Assembly: GCA_003864495.1 (NCBI GenBank)
Contig: ML133488.1
Span: forward strand, 3,508,674-3,572,673
Reading direction: 5' to 3'
DNA from: Nemopilema nomurai
Taxonomy: Eukaryota > Cnidaria > Scyphozoa > Rhizostomeae > Rhizostomatidae
Length of the DNA: 64,000 nt
The notes below the pieces were generated by a model. That model did no database searches. It worked only from the letters and a program-made list of their open reading frames with translations, and had not been told where the DNA came from. This document shows, in pieces, positions 23,679 to 34,697 of the stretch (positions within the stretch are counted from its first letter, which is position 1; each line of letters opens with the position of its first letter). The translations under genes and the position numbers were made by a program.

Positions 23679-25472
23679 ATGAAACGAATAGGATCAACAG
23701 ACAGTAAGATGAAATCTGTGAGGGACTCTTTGAGCAGTCCTCAGCTTGACAATAGTCTCGAGGTTATTTCAGACGGATTGTTATCTGATATAGCTAGGCC
23801 ATCATTTTCACGGGGCTCTACACGAAGTTTATCACAGTTAAGTATGAAAAGTTCTACACTTGGTTTCGAACTTGAGAGCCTACCAGTTGATCGGAGCTAC
23901 CAGGAAGATTTGCCAGATGGTGACTTATTCTTAGAAGAGGCCGTTGCAGATGACTATGATAACGACGAAGTTGGATTTTCTACCAAAGATAAACATGGTG
24001 GTAATGACGTCGACTACCGAACACTGGCTTTTTCGACTAATGAAAGCGAAGGGGGATTGTTGAAAAGCAGCGGGATACGGGCTTACTCTGATCGTCACAA
24101 AAGGAACACCGAAAGAAGTAGTGTGAGGCAGCAGAGTCAGTCAGAAGATGATTTGAATTCTGCAGAGTTTGAAAGTGAAATATTTAAAATTGCGAAAAGA
24201 ATAAGACAACCCAAGCTAAACAAGGATATTTTACTGAAAAATGCACGAAAGAACAGCAAAACTGCAAGTCCTGTTGCTGATGATGTTAGGTCTGAATCAT
24301 GTTTATCAAACAGTGAGGAGGCTAAGAAAGAAAACCAGGTTGATCCAAGAGTTAAAAAAGGACTTGAGAAAATAAGGAAGCTTGACAATATTCTAGCGGA
24401 GAAGATTAAATTGGAGAAGGAAACAAAAGCAGATAGAAAGCGAATGGAAAGAGAATGGCAATTGGAAGTTCAAAGTTTTGTTGAATGGTGTGGTGAAAAC
24501 AAGTCCAAACCTATAATTCAGCAGTTTTTGGCCTTAACAAATGGAGTGGGAGACTTCCAGGACAAAGATGAGGATGATAACATTTCTCCCCTTTTCCAAA
24601 CAGAAGTAGACACAGATTTTGATAATCCTCAGAAGAAAAACTTGAATAGTCTGTATGGTGATTCAGAAGAAGGGATACAAGCTAGTGATAGAAATAATGA
24701 CTCTCAGACCAAGGAGGAAAGTTGCAAAGAGAAAGGTTCTAAATCATCTTCCAAACAATCAAGAAAGAAGGATTTTGTTAAAAGAAACATTGAACTGGCA
24801 AGCCATGCCAAAGAGATTGTTTCCTTAACAGAAGAAGAGCAAAAAAGACTGGATGAACTTTTGTCTGATGACAGTGACTTATTAATGATAGATAACCCTT
24901 TTTCCAAGCAGCCAATCTGCAAACCTCCATCAGGGTTTGAGCTTGACAATTCTTCAAAACAGGCTTTGCTTGATATAGATGAAAAATTAAAGTGTTTGGT
25001 CCCTGGGTCTGATTTTGAAAGTATTTGTTTTAGCCCAAGAAGTGAATTTGAAAATCAAAGTGTAAGTTCTAGAAGTATAGTTTTTTCTGAAGGTAAAGGA
25101 AATTTGTTAGAGTGTGATTCAAAGTATGGAGAACATAGTCTAAAGCAAGGAAAAGAATATAGAGTTTTGAGGCAAAGACTCGAACAGATAGAACTTGAGC
25201 TGGAGAAGCTGGGTAACAGAGAATCAGAAGGAAGTAGTGAATCACCAAGAATATCAGAGGAGCTTCTGAAACAGTTGCTGGAAGTTGATTCACGCCTTAC
25301 ATCATCTGCACTCAGCATTCTGAACTCAGCTAGGAGCAACTTCACCCAAAGGACAGAAAGTGCTACCATTATAGATGATCAATCAGAATCACTTCTAGAC
25401 GATGATAATTTGACGGTGGACACTGCTAGGTCATTTTGCTCAGAGAAAAGTTTTCATAGTGTTGGCGTTTGA
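23679..25472 (+). CDS. FSIP1: fibrous sheath-interacting protein 1 homologue
   Basis: One 597-residue exon (human FSIP1 about 581). Recognised from ordered matches: KIRKLDNILAEKIKLEKE (about 230; human KKLDKILAKKQRREKE), DFVKRNIELA (about 364; human DFIKRNIELA), LTEEEQKRLDELLSDD, PPSGFEL followed by LDIDEKLKCL, the coiled-coil segment RQRLEQIELELEKLG, and SEELLKQLLEVDSRL (human SEEQLKCLLDE). The first about 170 residues and the linkers are acidic, Ser-rich and probably disordered; coiled-coil heptads lie around 225-265 and 490-510. In mammals FSIP1 belongs to the sperm fibrous sheath and is tied to cilia and flagella; here I infer a ciliary or flagellar role. The absence of introns differs from the split human gene. 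Confidence 0.83.
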   Translation: MKRIGSTDSKMKSVRDSLSSPQLDNSLEVISDGLLSDIARPSFSRGSTRSLSQLSMKSSTLGFELESLPVDRSYQEDLPDGDLFLEEAVADDYDNDEVGFSTKDKHGGNDVDYRTLAFSTNESEGGLLKSSGIRAYSDRHKRNTERSSVRQQSQSEDDLNSAEFESEIFKIAKRIRQPKLNKDILLKNARKNSKTASPVADDVRSESCLSNSEEAKKENQVDPRVKKGLEKIRKLDNILAEKIKLEKETKADRKRMEREWQLEVQSFVEWCGENKSKPIIQQFLALTNGVGDFQDKDEDDNISPLFQTEVDTDFDNPQKKNLNSLYGDSEEGIQASDRNNDSQTKEESCKEKGSKSSSKQSRKKDFVKRNIELASHAKEIVSLTEEEQKRLDELLSDDSDLLMIDNPFSKQPICKPPSGFELDNSSKQALLDIDEKLKCLVPGSDFESICFSPRSEFENQSVSSRSIVFSEGKGNLLECDSKYGEHSLKQGKEYRVLRQRLEQIELELEKLGNRESEGSSESPRISEELLKQLLEVDSRLTSSALSILNSARSNFTQRTESATIIDDQSESLLDDDNLTVDTARSFCSEKSFHSVGV

Positions 25473-26604
25473 TTCTTTATGTTTGATATTTTGATGTGAG
25501 CTATTTTCACTGTGATGTTAAACCCACTCACAACAATAACATATCTTCGTGTTTGTTTGTGACTGTCATTGATCATTTGTACATAATCAAAAACTAACAA
25601 GCATCCTTCCCTTTATCCTTCTTTGTCATTTGCCATTTCAATGTTCTTTTGCATATTTTTTGTACCTGTTGTAACATCACATTTCATGCTGGTTTTGTGG
25701 TTTTTTCTTGATTATGCTGACACTGGAACTTGCCCACCAGTGAATTATATCTTTGTAACCAACTGTATTTTGAGGTTTACTTAACTGACTCATTAAGAAG
25801 ATTCAGTTTGCCTTTGATATGCTAAGATTGCTACTCGAATCAGGATCCACGCTACTTATTGAAAATGGAGTGGTCACCATGTATAGTTATACTTCTAACT
25901 TAGCAGAATTTCAAGCCTGGGGTGCCACCATGATTGGCTAAGAAAGTGAGGGGGCCCTGGCCGGTAGCATGGGCCCTGTGAATTCATTCAAAAATTTTTA
26001 CGTATGTAATATTCTCTAATTTTTATCTTCACGTTAGGCAAAAGTGTTTGGACCGTCAGCCTGCGAAATAACCCATTTTAAAATTTTGCTTTTCCAATTC
26101 ATTTCAATGGAATTTGCATTTGCAATGCGATCTTTTACTGCATCCCCAAACAAATTACAATCAAATATCAAGTATTCAAAACAAAGTCACTAGCGACCGA
26201 AGGATAGAATTTTTCAGAATTTTTCAGCATAGGCTAATTTCAAAATGAAGGTTTCGATTCTCAGGTTCGTTTTTGAAAAATCGCAGATCCATGGATAGTG
26301 AGATTCAAAAAATCGATGACTAGTTTTAGGCATGGACTTTCCACACTGTTATTTGCCCTGATAATAGTTTTTGCACGAAGATATTAAACAACATGGCTAC
26401 ATTTCAATAAAATCATTTTTCAAATTGTTGAACTGAAAGCAGCAAAACGTGATCTTTACCAGTTGAAGTCCTTCCACAAACTGGTAATGTGGGAACGAGG
26501 CTGGTCTGAGGACGTGGAAACAAAAATGCTGGCCTAACAGGACTGTCCAAGAAAGGCCAATTTAAGCTTCTAAATTGTTGTTTTAAAGTAGCTTTACATC
26601 GAAA
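25473..26604. other. intergenic FSIP1-ZIP9
   Basis: Contains the FSIP1 3' UTR and the ZIP9 promoter. No further gene, RNA or element ends recognised. Confidence 0.5.
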
Positions 26605-29600
26605 ATGGACGATTCAGTGCATTTACTGACACTATCTTTCGCAATGTTCTTCGGAAGCTTTGTTGCGGGAGCCATACCGCTAACAATATCACTCTCGGAG
26701 GTAGGCCAAATGTTACATAGAGTCGAATTTTCGTTAAATTTCTATACATAAAGATGTCTTTACCAAATACAGCATACTACATGAAGCAGATGAAGTTTAG
26801 ATAGCACACGCAAAAGTTGTCATAGGTTTTCAGGGGCTCTTTTCCAAGGGGTTCTTTTACAGGTGGAAAATTTATCCCTTAGGCTAGATGCTTGACTTGC
26901 TTTAGAGCATTCCCTGTAATATGGGAGATTAACAAGTATGCATCCAAATTCAACTCTGGGCTTCTTACATGATTAGGTTATGCACATGAATTTTCTCTTT
27001 TCTACTCTTCGTCGACGCTACGTCCCAGCAAAATATCAGTTAGTAGCTAGAAGTCCTTTTTTCCTTGCCAGCTGGAAGATTGTACATAATTTCAATAATA
27101 TATAATTTCAATCAACATTATTCCAACTCTTGTGAAGCTAGGAGAGTCAGTAGTTTCTTCACAAGAAACTTTTTATGTATATGTGGTCTGACTTGATATG
27201 ACAACTATAATTTTTTTCAAAAAGAAGCATTTTCCTTATCAGTAATTTTATGTAACTTGTATTCTTCAGAATGCAATTCCCTAATGAGATTTGTATTACA
27301 AAAGAATAAATTTTAGGTTTTCTTCAACAATAGGTCTTTTTGAAAAATTTTTGAAATAATATATTTTTATCTTATATACATATCTTATATGTTTTTATTC
27401 TTGTCATTTAAGGACTTTTATTACTATTTGTATGGTAGATTAGAGAAAATTAAGAATCTCCTCTTCCCATTTTTAATAGATTTTCAAATTAAGTCATTGA
27501 TAGCATCAGGTAACTAGCATTCAGGTAGACAGACAGATGCTGTATGATGCCTAGAGCAACCAACCATCACTGATAAACCTTTAGGAAGATAACAAGAATG
27601 TGCTAACTCATTGTACTCAATATTTAGAACTGAACTGTTCCAAAGTAGAAACACATCTAACGCTTGGAAAAAATGGCTTTTTATGTTGACTGCTCATCCC
27701 ATTTTAATTTTCTTTGTTTGAAACAACTATGTTTAGGTTGAATCAAAATTTCTGTTTGTTTGTTAATATAGGAAGGAAAACACTTATTTGCCTTTCAAAT
27801 CTTTCCTTGTCAGTTATTATAAATGATTTCAAAGTGTAGCATTTTCACCGTTTTAAAGTTTCAGCATTCTGAATATATACTTTTTTGTTTAAGGACAATT
27901 TTCTTGATAAATTATTGCATTTTGGGTAGTTTCTTCATTTGTGGTAATGGTAATGATTACCATTCATTGACTTTTAGAGAAGCTTGAGATTGGTGAGCAT
28001 TATAGGAGCAGGGCTGTTGGTAGGAACTGCTTTGGCGGTTATTATCCCTGAAGGTGTTCATGAACTGTATGAGAATTATGAGCATGAGAGTAAGTATACT
28101 AGACTTTTTTAAATAAATGTCAAATCTGCTTGTTTCCAGTGTAAAAAAATGAAAAAGACAAAGTAATTCTCACAATTGCTAGAAAAAGCGGAACTAGTTT
28201 TTGCATACTTAAAAGTACTTTTTTCGTCCGACACTCCTCAGAGTATGCAAACGTCCAGATATCCAGATGCGGATCGAAAACACTAGAGGGTCTTTATGCT
28301 CGTGGAAACATGCTGCTTTATTCTATCCTCTAGTCTTTGAGTAGTGCGTCCTACATACTGAGCTTCACATCGGCAACAAAATTCATAAACAACGAAACTT
28401 TTTTTGAGGGCAGGAACGCAATCCTTTTGGGTGGAGGGAAACATGGTCTTAGCACTGTAGACCACACGATAATTCACAGCTGAATAGCAGAAATTGATGG
28501 CTTTTTTTTATCTGATTTTCAAATTTTAGCGAAACGTCACCAATTACAATTTTCGTATACATAATTGGGCAAGCTAGGTCGTCCTTTCACCTAGGTGTTT
28601 TGTAGTCTGTTTATATTTCAATGGAAAATCCCATTCTTTGTAGACAGAAAGAGTTTGTCTTTTCCCTTGGGCTCTTCTAAAGTTAGGTCTTAAGTAACGC
28701 AGATTGGTCAATTATAACCAATCACACGCTCTGCTTATCACCCTCTAGTGTTTTTCGATCCGCATCTGGATATTTATTTGGTCAGTTTTTGGTTATCTAC
28801 CGACGTTTGCATACTCTGAGGAGTGTCAGAGGAAAAAAGTACTTTTAAGTATGAGAAAACTAGTTCCGCTTTTTCTAGCAATTGTGAAGTTTTGTACCAA
28901 AAAGCACTTGTTCACAAAGTAATCTACATAATCAATGAAAAACAAATGCTCAATTTGTATTCTTGAACCAAGGAGGAATTGATGTTGGATCAAAAAGATG
29001 ATGAAGATGGTTTGAGCTTCTTGCTTTAAACTTTGCATGCTGAAAAGATAATCATTGATTCATCTCAATTATATACCAATAAGAATATAAAAATAGCAGT
29101 CTGTGAATTGGAGTTCATGTTATTTGTGTCAATTGTTTACAATGCTCTGTGTATTTCTTAACATTTGAGAAACAATTCACAAAAGACAATGTCCAATGTA
29201 ACTTTGCTGTTTTTCTTATAGTGTCTGTTCATAAAAGTAGACATCATAGTACAAGAGACACATCAAAGCAGTCTTCTAGCATCACCAAATTTAATGACAT
29301 TTCAACACACCAGCATCAGCAACATTACCATTCTGAACATGGTGGCATCGAGCTTCATACTTTAATTGGTGTTTCTCTCAGTGTTGGGTTTATTTTCATG
29401 CTTTTGGTTGATCAGATAAGTGGAAGCCATTCACATGGCCCTTCAGGTATGTAAACAAAGCAAGTTTTATTTGAAATTTATTTCTGGTATTGAGTAGTTT
29501 GCTTCAGTTTACTTCATTTTTGTTAGTTACATTGCATGGAACTGATTTTTGTTGTTGAACTGCATAGAGTATTGTTATTGCTGTGGTCAGATGGAGAAAA

Positions 29601-31832
29601 TGTGAAGTTTGTTTTGAAAAGGTCTAATTATCTTGGCCATTCTACATTCTTTAATATGGTGCTGCTATTATTTATACAGAGTGGGGTCCAACATATGGCA
29701 AGTTCTTTTAAGAAGAAGGAAAATCCCTATATTTTTTCTAAAGAAAATTACTAGGTTTTTCCAATTTGCTGTGGTAGAAAATTGACTAATGGTATTTTAA
29801 GTTATAACTTACAAAGATAGCATGCCAAAAATATCAAAAGACAGCTTTTTTAACCACATGGATTAGTCAGATTATGTAATCTTAGTTTAATTCATTGTAA
29901 GATCCTAATGAATGTATGAATTAGAGTTTGATGTGATTTGTACTCTAGATTCAAGCAACGACAGGAGAACTAGTAAATCTGTAGCAACCATTGGCTTAGT
30001 TGTCCATGCTGCAGGTATGTGTGTTAAAATTCACTCCAATGAAAGTAGTGCATTATAGATACTGTTACTTGTCTACCCACTTTCTGGCATTCTGGCCTTT
30101 TCCTGTAATTGCTTTCAAGAGGTTGTTACTGTTCTGATTGAGCTATTCACTTTTTCAAATTTAAATTTCACCATCCACCCGCTTAAATGGAAAAGCTGCT
30201 TCTTCAAACCAAAAGTATCAGTTGTTATCATTGCTTCAGTATGGTATCTTGAAATCAGCCTTTAAATCACAAAAAAACTAGAAGTAATGTTGTGTGTGAA
30301 ATTGAAGTTTTGTTTAGCAAATTTTGTTTGAGCTATTTAGTTGAGCTCCAAAAATCTGTAATCCAGAAAATGCACATATTCTCTTTTTTGATGAAAATGT
30401 TCCAATGTGCATTAAACATTAATTTTTGCTTACTGCACCCTTGTCTATTTGCAGCTGATGGTATTGCACTTGGGGCAGCTGCAACTACATCAAGACCTGA
30501 TGTTGAGATGATTGTTTTTTTTGCAATCATGCTACATAAGGTAAGATGTTAAATGTATTATTCTGTGGCAGTATGGTAAACTTTTCCTTTCTTACGTATA
30601 GCTGGTTTTACCATCTCCACAGAAATGAGAACAAACTTACAAACCAAAAAAAAAATATTTTTCGAATTCTTTGTCAGTAGAAAGGCCCCTCAATAAAATA
30701 GCTTGTATCTTTTACTTCTGTCCTAGGCACCTGCTGCATTCGGTCTGACAACTTTTCTTCTCACTGAGGTAAATTTACTAGAAAACTTCTTATATCTTCT
30801 GTTGTCATTATTTGCTCTTCGTTCTTACACATTGCAAGCTTCAAATCTGAATTTGAATCAAGTCTTTAACTGTATTCAGACAAAACTTATTGCTAGCAAT
30901 AATAACAGGTGAAAAACCTTTATTGGCAATGATGAGCCGAGTTCAGATTTAGGTCTTAATGAGATTATTCATACATGGTAATGATAGTAAAGTTTTATGA
31001 GAGAGGTGGCTGGTAGATATCATTTTGCATTTCTCAAATGATAAAACGTGTGACGAGTGTCTATATATAATTGCTATAATAATTGCCATTATACTTCGCG
31101 GCATGTTTATCGCAGCACTGATTGATGCTTCTCTTTGTAGAATGTTGAAAGAAATCGTATAAGACGGCATTTGCTGGTGTTTTCGCTGGCTGCTCCAATC
31201 GCTGCCCTTCTTACATTTTATGGATTGAGTCAGGTAATGTTTGCAACTCTCTTCAAAGAGGGATTCCCCTTTGTAGGCGATGACGATTAGGAATAAATGT
31301 GCTTCAGCTTCTAGTTGAGCAGTGGTGCCTTTTTAAATCAATTTTACTTTCTTGGTGCCACCATTGTGTATGCTTCATCTCATTTTCGATACATGCTTAT
31401 TCAAGTCTTCTACAGCGATTCGTGTTAGATAGTGAATACAAGGCGAACACAAAGTCTCCTTGTTTGTGTAGTGCATTAAAATGTGGAGATTCAAGTAGGA
31501 AAACGCAACTATCTTCTGCACAATATTTTTTACAGCGCACGTGTCAAAGCGTTCATTGCAATCGTCTCTCTTTTTCCTTTCAGGGAAGCAAAGAAGCTCT
31601 GTCTAGCATGAATGGAACTAGTATAGCCATGCTGTTCTCTGCGGGCACATTCTTGTATGTAGCCACTGTCCACATTCTTCCTGACCTGAAGCACTCATAC
31701 CAACTGTCAACTGTCGAGGATGGCAAATCAATGGGCGTAGAGTGTGAAGCACGCTTTTCAAAGACCGACCTTTGTTTTCTAGTGACTGGAATAATGATAC
31801 CCATATTTTTCTCCGCTTTTCACCACCATTGA
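26605..31832 (+). CDS. SLC39A9: zinc transporter ZIP9
   Basis: Eight exons in phase: 26605-26700, 27978-28089, 29222-29446, 29949-30014, 30455-30540, 30727-30768, 31141-31233 and 31584-31832 (stop TGA), making 322 residues (human 307). It tracks human ZIP9 end to end: MDD start, [21 protein letters not shown], a His-rich loop ([11 protein letters not shown]), [20 protein letters not shown], the TM4 metal-site segment [16 protein letters not shown], the TM5 segment MLHKAPAAFGL, EALSSMN and [21 protein letters not shown]9 moves zinc out of the Golgi or into the cytosol, and in vertebrates it also acts as a membrane androgen receptor; only the transporter part can be argued here. Exon 6 codes for just 14 residues. 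Intron 2 carries the Penelope-like remnant. AATAAA follows at 32033. Confidence 0.96.
28203..28248 (-). ncRNA. hammerhead ribozyme-like motif in pLTR (best copy)
   Basis: On the minus strand the order is: stem I strand GCATACT, core CTGAGGA, nine bases GTGTCGGAC, core GAA, then AAAA-GTAC-TTTT (stem III, 4 bp with a 4-base loop), A at the cleavage position (H17), then AGTATGC, which pairs 7/7 with GCATACT. All invariant hammerhead bases (CUGANGA, GAA, A15.1-U16.1, H17) are in place. Type I topology with stem I open. Stem II is weak: only G-C and U-A closing pairs over a 5-base loop. Hammerheads in Penelope terminal repeats are published; activity here is untested. Confidence 0.75.
28283..28505 (-). 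pseudogene. GIY-YIG endonuclease fragment of Penelope-like element
   Basis: An ORF of 64 residues from its first Met, with the frame open a little farther upstream. [20 protein letters not shown] and the following LEDRIKQHV are the Cys-containing GIY-YIG nuclease signature that closes Penelope-type RT proteins, with the catalytic Arg in the QRLEDRI helix region. The reverse transcriptase part is missing, so this is the 3' end of a 5'-truncated copy. It ends at the terminal repeat on its own strand, as expected. Confidence 0.82.
28809..28854 (+). ncRNA. hammerhead ribozyme-like motif in inverted pLTR copy
   Basis: Stem I GCATACT (28809-28815), core CTGAGGA (28816-28822), nine bases GTGTCAGAG, core GAA (28832-28834), stem III AAAA-GTAC-TTTT, A at the cleavage position (28847), then AGTATGA pairing 6/7 with stem I. 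Core bases are intact, but the stem II closing pair is G-G, so this copy is expected to be weaker than its partner at 28203. Confidence 0.65.
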
Positions 31833-33944
31833 TAATGGTTGAACTCCCTCTTAGAATAGCATATTTGCGAGCTGATTGTGAAAGGTAGTTACTTTTCAAG
31901 AGGTGGCACGCAAATGCTAATCTGTGACAGGCCATATATCGAAGTGATTCACATGCTGTATGCCATATTCGGCTGCATGAATCCCCCTTATGAATAATGA
32001 CCAGCGAAAGTTTTGGCTGAAAGTGTTAAACAAATAAAAGCTCTATTCTAGAAAAATTTTGATTTTCGAACAATCGTCTTCTTAGCATAATGTCAAATGA
32101 AATAGCTTAAATAAAATCCGCGCGAAAACAGCGACAAAATTGCTGTTGTAAGTGGTGGCTGGTGGTCTGGTTGCATATTTCATTTAATACTACATTTGGT
32201 AATTTCAACATAAGCTGCTGCATCACGTGGTTAGGCATGGTTTCTCGATTAGAGGACCTCCCCATTGACGGCATTTTTCCTTTCAGTATTCATGCTAGGA
32301 TTTCAATTACTTGGCGATGCCCTTATGTTTATTGCAAGCTAAGTCTTACTTCTACCTCTTGGTGCAATTTGAACATGAAAAGGTTCCCAAACATGTGCAC
32401 TAAACATTGCTATAGGTAGCCATGCGATGCAGCAGCAGACTTGTTGCATAGGCCCCAGCAGAACCCGTCATTAGGATGTTTTTATGGCTCAGAATCACAA
32501 GACTGTATATACTGTGGACAATTAGTTGCTATAAAGTCATTAGATATTCTGATATAAATTATAATAATTTATTTGGAGGAATGTTGTAGTTTTAGCTGAA
32601 TTTACTTTAGCTTTTTGCCAGAAGTTCGGTACTTGTGACAGCGGTGCGTCGGTAATATTTTTAGTGTGGAAGGCCAGGTTTTTCGAAATTCAGTTTAATA
32701 CATAAATATGTGACATTTATTTGTTTAAAGTTTTTCATAGTCATAAAATAATGTTTTGACCTTTTTGATATTTTGGGAAAGTATTTCGGGAAATATTAAG
32801 CTGCAAGTAATCTGCATTTCTACTGAGGAACTGGAATTTTGAAAAATCATAATCTGCTAGGATTGGGAAGCGTTAAAGGCCTGGCCTTTTATTATTATAA
32901 GTGCCATCAATTCTTTCACTTAAGGTGTTCTTTTTAGTGGTGAGACTATTTTAGCCAACAATTGCCTTTATAATCTTTGAAATGGTCTAGCAATCAGAGC
33001 TATTGAGGCTAAGAATCTAAAGTGAAAGCTCTATTTCATTATTTGCGTCCATTTTAATTGTTTATATTTCCAACAAAAGTTGCATTCATAGCATCGGCAA
33101 TTAGGCTTAAAAGCTATGAATTTCTTTCTTTGTCTCAATAATTTCTTTACATGACATAACACAACTGCAGTGACAAGCTACAAGAAATAGCTTGGAATTT
33201 TTCAAAATAAATATTGGAAATAATGTTTTTGTTACTCTTTGTGGTAATCGTAGGACAAACAGTTATTTGTTCATTTTGTAGATTAATATTAGTTGATAGA
33301 ATTTTTTAGCTTGATAGAGGACTTGACGTTTTCTGTTTCAGATTCATTGTCTCTTCTCAACCGCATTTAAAAAATTGTCTCCTTATTTCCCTTTATGGAA
33401 TCCTTTTCGATAACACGACAATTTCAAAGTTGCTTTTTAGCAAAGTGCATTAATGCACGCTTGATAAAATTCACGAGGTTATTATCTAAACTTGGGCCAC
33501 CAACTTAGATCAATGACGAATTTATGCTTATAAAATCAATGCAGGGTTGGGTCATGTTTTGAACTAAACTGTTTCATTGAGAAGTGAGTGCTGACGATCG
33601 TAAAAATGAATGACCAAACGATTCAGTGTACACATTCTTCATGTGTGCCCATAGGGAAGCAAAAAATTGCTTATTTTGGGCTCTCGTAGGTGTATGAAAA
33701 TTTCAACCAATTTACGACGTATGAAAAGTGATAGAGAGGAAGATTATAGTTGGAACTTCCCACACCTCTTTTTATATGCGGTTTTGGTTGGCAGGGATGT
33801 GTTCAGAGCTTTGAGGCGAAACTTTCTGAGAGTGGTTAAAAAAGCAGGAAGAAATAACAAGGAATCGTTGTCGTGAACACCCATAGCCTCGTTTTCGCCT
33901 GATGCTGTGAACTCGAGGCAGACGTAGAAAGCAAAAAATCAAGC
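31833..33944. other. intergenic ZIP9-THG1
   Basis: ZIP9 3' UTR, then AT-rich sequence and the THG1 promoter. No gene or bounded repeat seen. The short ORF at 33667-33876 has no family resemblance and overlaps the promoter. Confidence 0.5.
32033..32038 (+). promoter_or_regulatory. poly(A) signal of ZIP9
   Basis: AATAAA 201 bases after the ZIP9 stop codon. Confidence 0.5.
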
Positions 33945-34697
33945 ATGGCGAAGAGCAAGTACGAGTATGTGAAGAAATTTGAAGAAAAAGATTCCTGCTT
34001 ACCAAATTGTTGGATAGTTATTCGATTAGACGGCCATAACTTTCACAGTTTCTCAGCAAAGCATGGCTATAAAAAGCCGAATGACGAGAATGCCTTGACA
34101 TTGATGAGTCAGGCAGCCAAGGATGTTATGCAGGAATTCAGGGACATTGTGCTATCATATGGACAGAGTGACGAGTACAGTTTTGTATTGAAGAGATCCA
34201 GCACTCAGTTTAGCCGAAGAAAGAGTAAATTGGTCTCAAATATTGTATCACTATTTACGTCTTCGTTTGTATTCAACTGGAAAAATCACTTCCAGGTAGA
34301 TTTAGATCAGCTCCCATCTTTCGATGGAAGAGCAGTGCTTTACCCTTCCTTGCAAAACATCAGGGACTATCTGAGTTGGAGGCAGGCAGACTGCCATATA
34401 AACAATTTGTATAACACATGCTTTTGGGCACTGGTAATGCAAGGAAGACACACAAACAAGGAAGCTGAACAGAGACTGAGAGACACTCTGTCTGCGGACA
34501 AAAATGAGTTATTGTTCTCAGAATTTGGAATTAACTACAACAATGAGCCTGAACTGTTTCGTAAAGGCACTGTTTTGTTTTGGGATTTTGCTGAAGGTGA
34601 CTCAGACCAAAGAAAAAGAAGAAAAATCAAAAAGTGTCATGTTGACATAATTGGGGATCAGTTTTGGACAGCTCATCCACACTTATTAGAAAAGTAG
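33945..34697 (+). CDS. THG1L: tRNA-His guanylyltransferase
   Basis: Single-exon ORF of 250 residues. MAKSKYEYVKKFE, then VIRLDGHNFHSFSAKHGYKKPND (metal-binding RLDGHNFH and the KPND loop), SYGQSDEYSFVLKR (second catalytic motif with two acids), SWRQADCHINNLYNTCFWAL and LFSEFGINYNNEPELFRKGT are all THG1 signatures in family order. The enzyme adds the G(-1) residue to the 5' end of tRNA-His by 3'-5' polymerisation, required for histidyl-tRNA synthetase recognition. The protein matches the cytosolic core of human THG1L (298 residues); no mitochondrial presequence is seen before this Met. The C-terminal charged patch EGDSDQRKRRKIKK is followed by CHVDIIGDQFW. AATAAA lies at 34960. Upstream introns adding an N-terminus cannot be excluded. 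Confidence 0.95.
   Translation: MAKSKYEYVKKFEEKDSCLPNCWIVIRLDGHNFHSFSAKHGYKKPNDENALTLMSQAAKDVMQEFRDIVLSYGQSDEYSFVLKRSSTQFSRRKSKLVSNIVSLFTSSFVFNWKNHFQVDLDQLPSFDGRAVLYPSLQNIRDYLSWRQADCHINNLYNTCFWALVMQGRHTNKEAEQRLRDTLSADKNELLFSEFGINYNNEPELFRKGTVLFWDFAEGDSDQRKRRKIKKCHVDIIGDQFWTAHPHLLEK

Larger units (their letters stand above)
28168..28920. mobile_element. Penelope-like retroelement remnant with inverted terminal repeats
   Basis: Two copies of a roughly 120-base repeat face each other. The left copy is on the minus strand (about 28168-28290), the right copy on the plus strand (about 28742-28890, with shared family sequence on to about 28920). Between them, on the minus strand and ending at the left repeat, lies a GIY-YIG endonuclease fragment. 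This is the order endonuclease then 3' pLTR of a 5'-truncated Penelope-like element joined to an inverted pLTR copy, which is common in that class. Each repeat contains a hammerhead-like core. It sits in ZIP9 intron 2. Other family copies are at 17.5, 20.8 and 58.0 kb. Confidence 0.8.

Noticed and set aside
24137..25369. Several Ser/Leu-rich minus-strand ORFs
   Set aside because: All are antisense shadows of the low-complexity, acidic FSIP1 reading frame.
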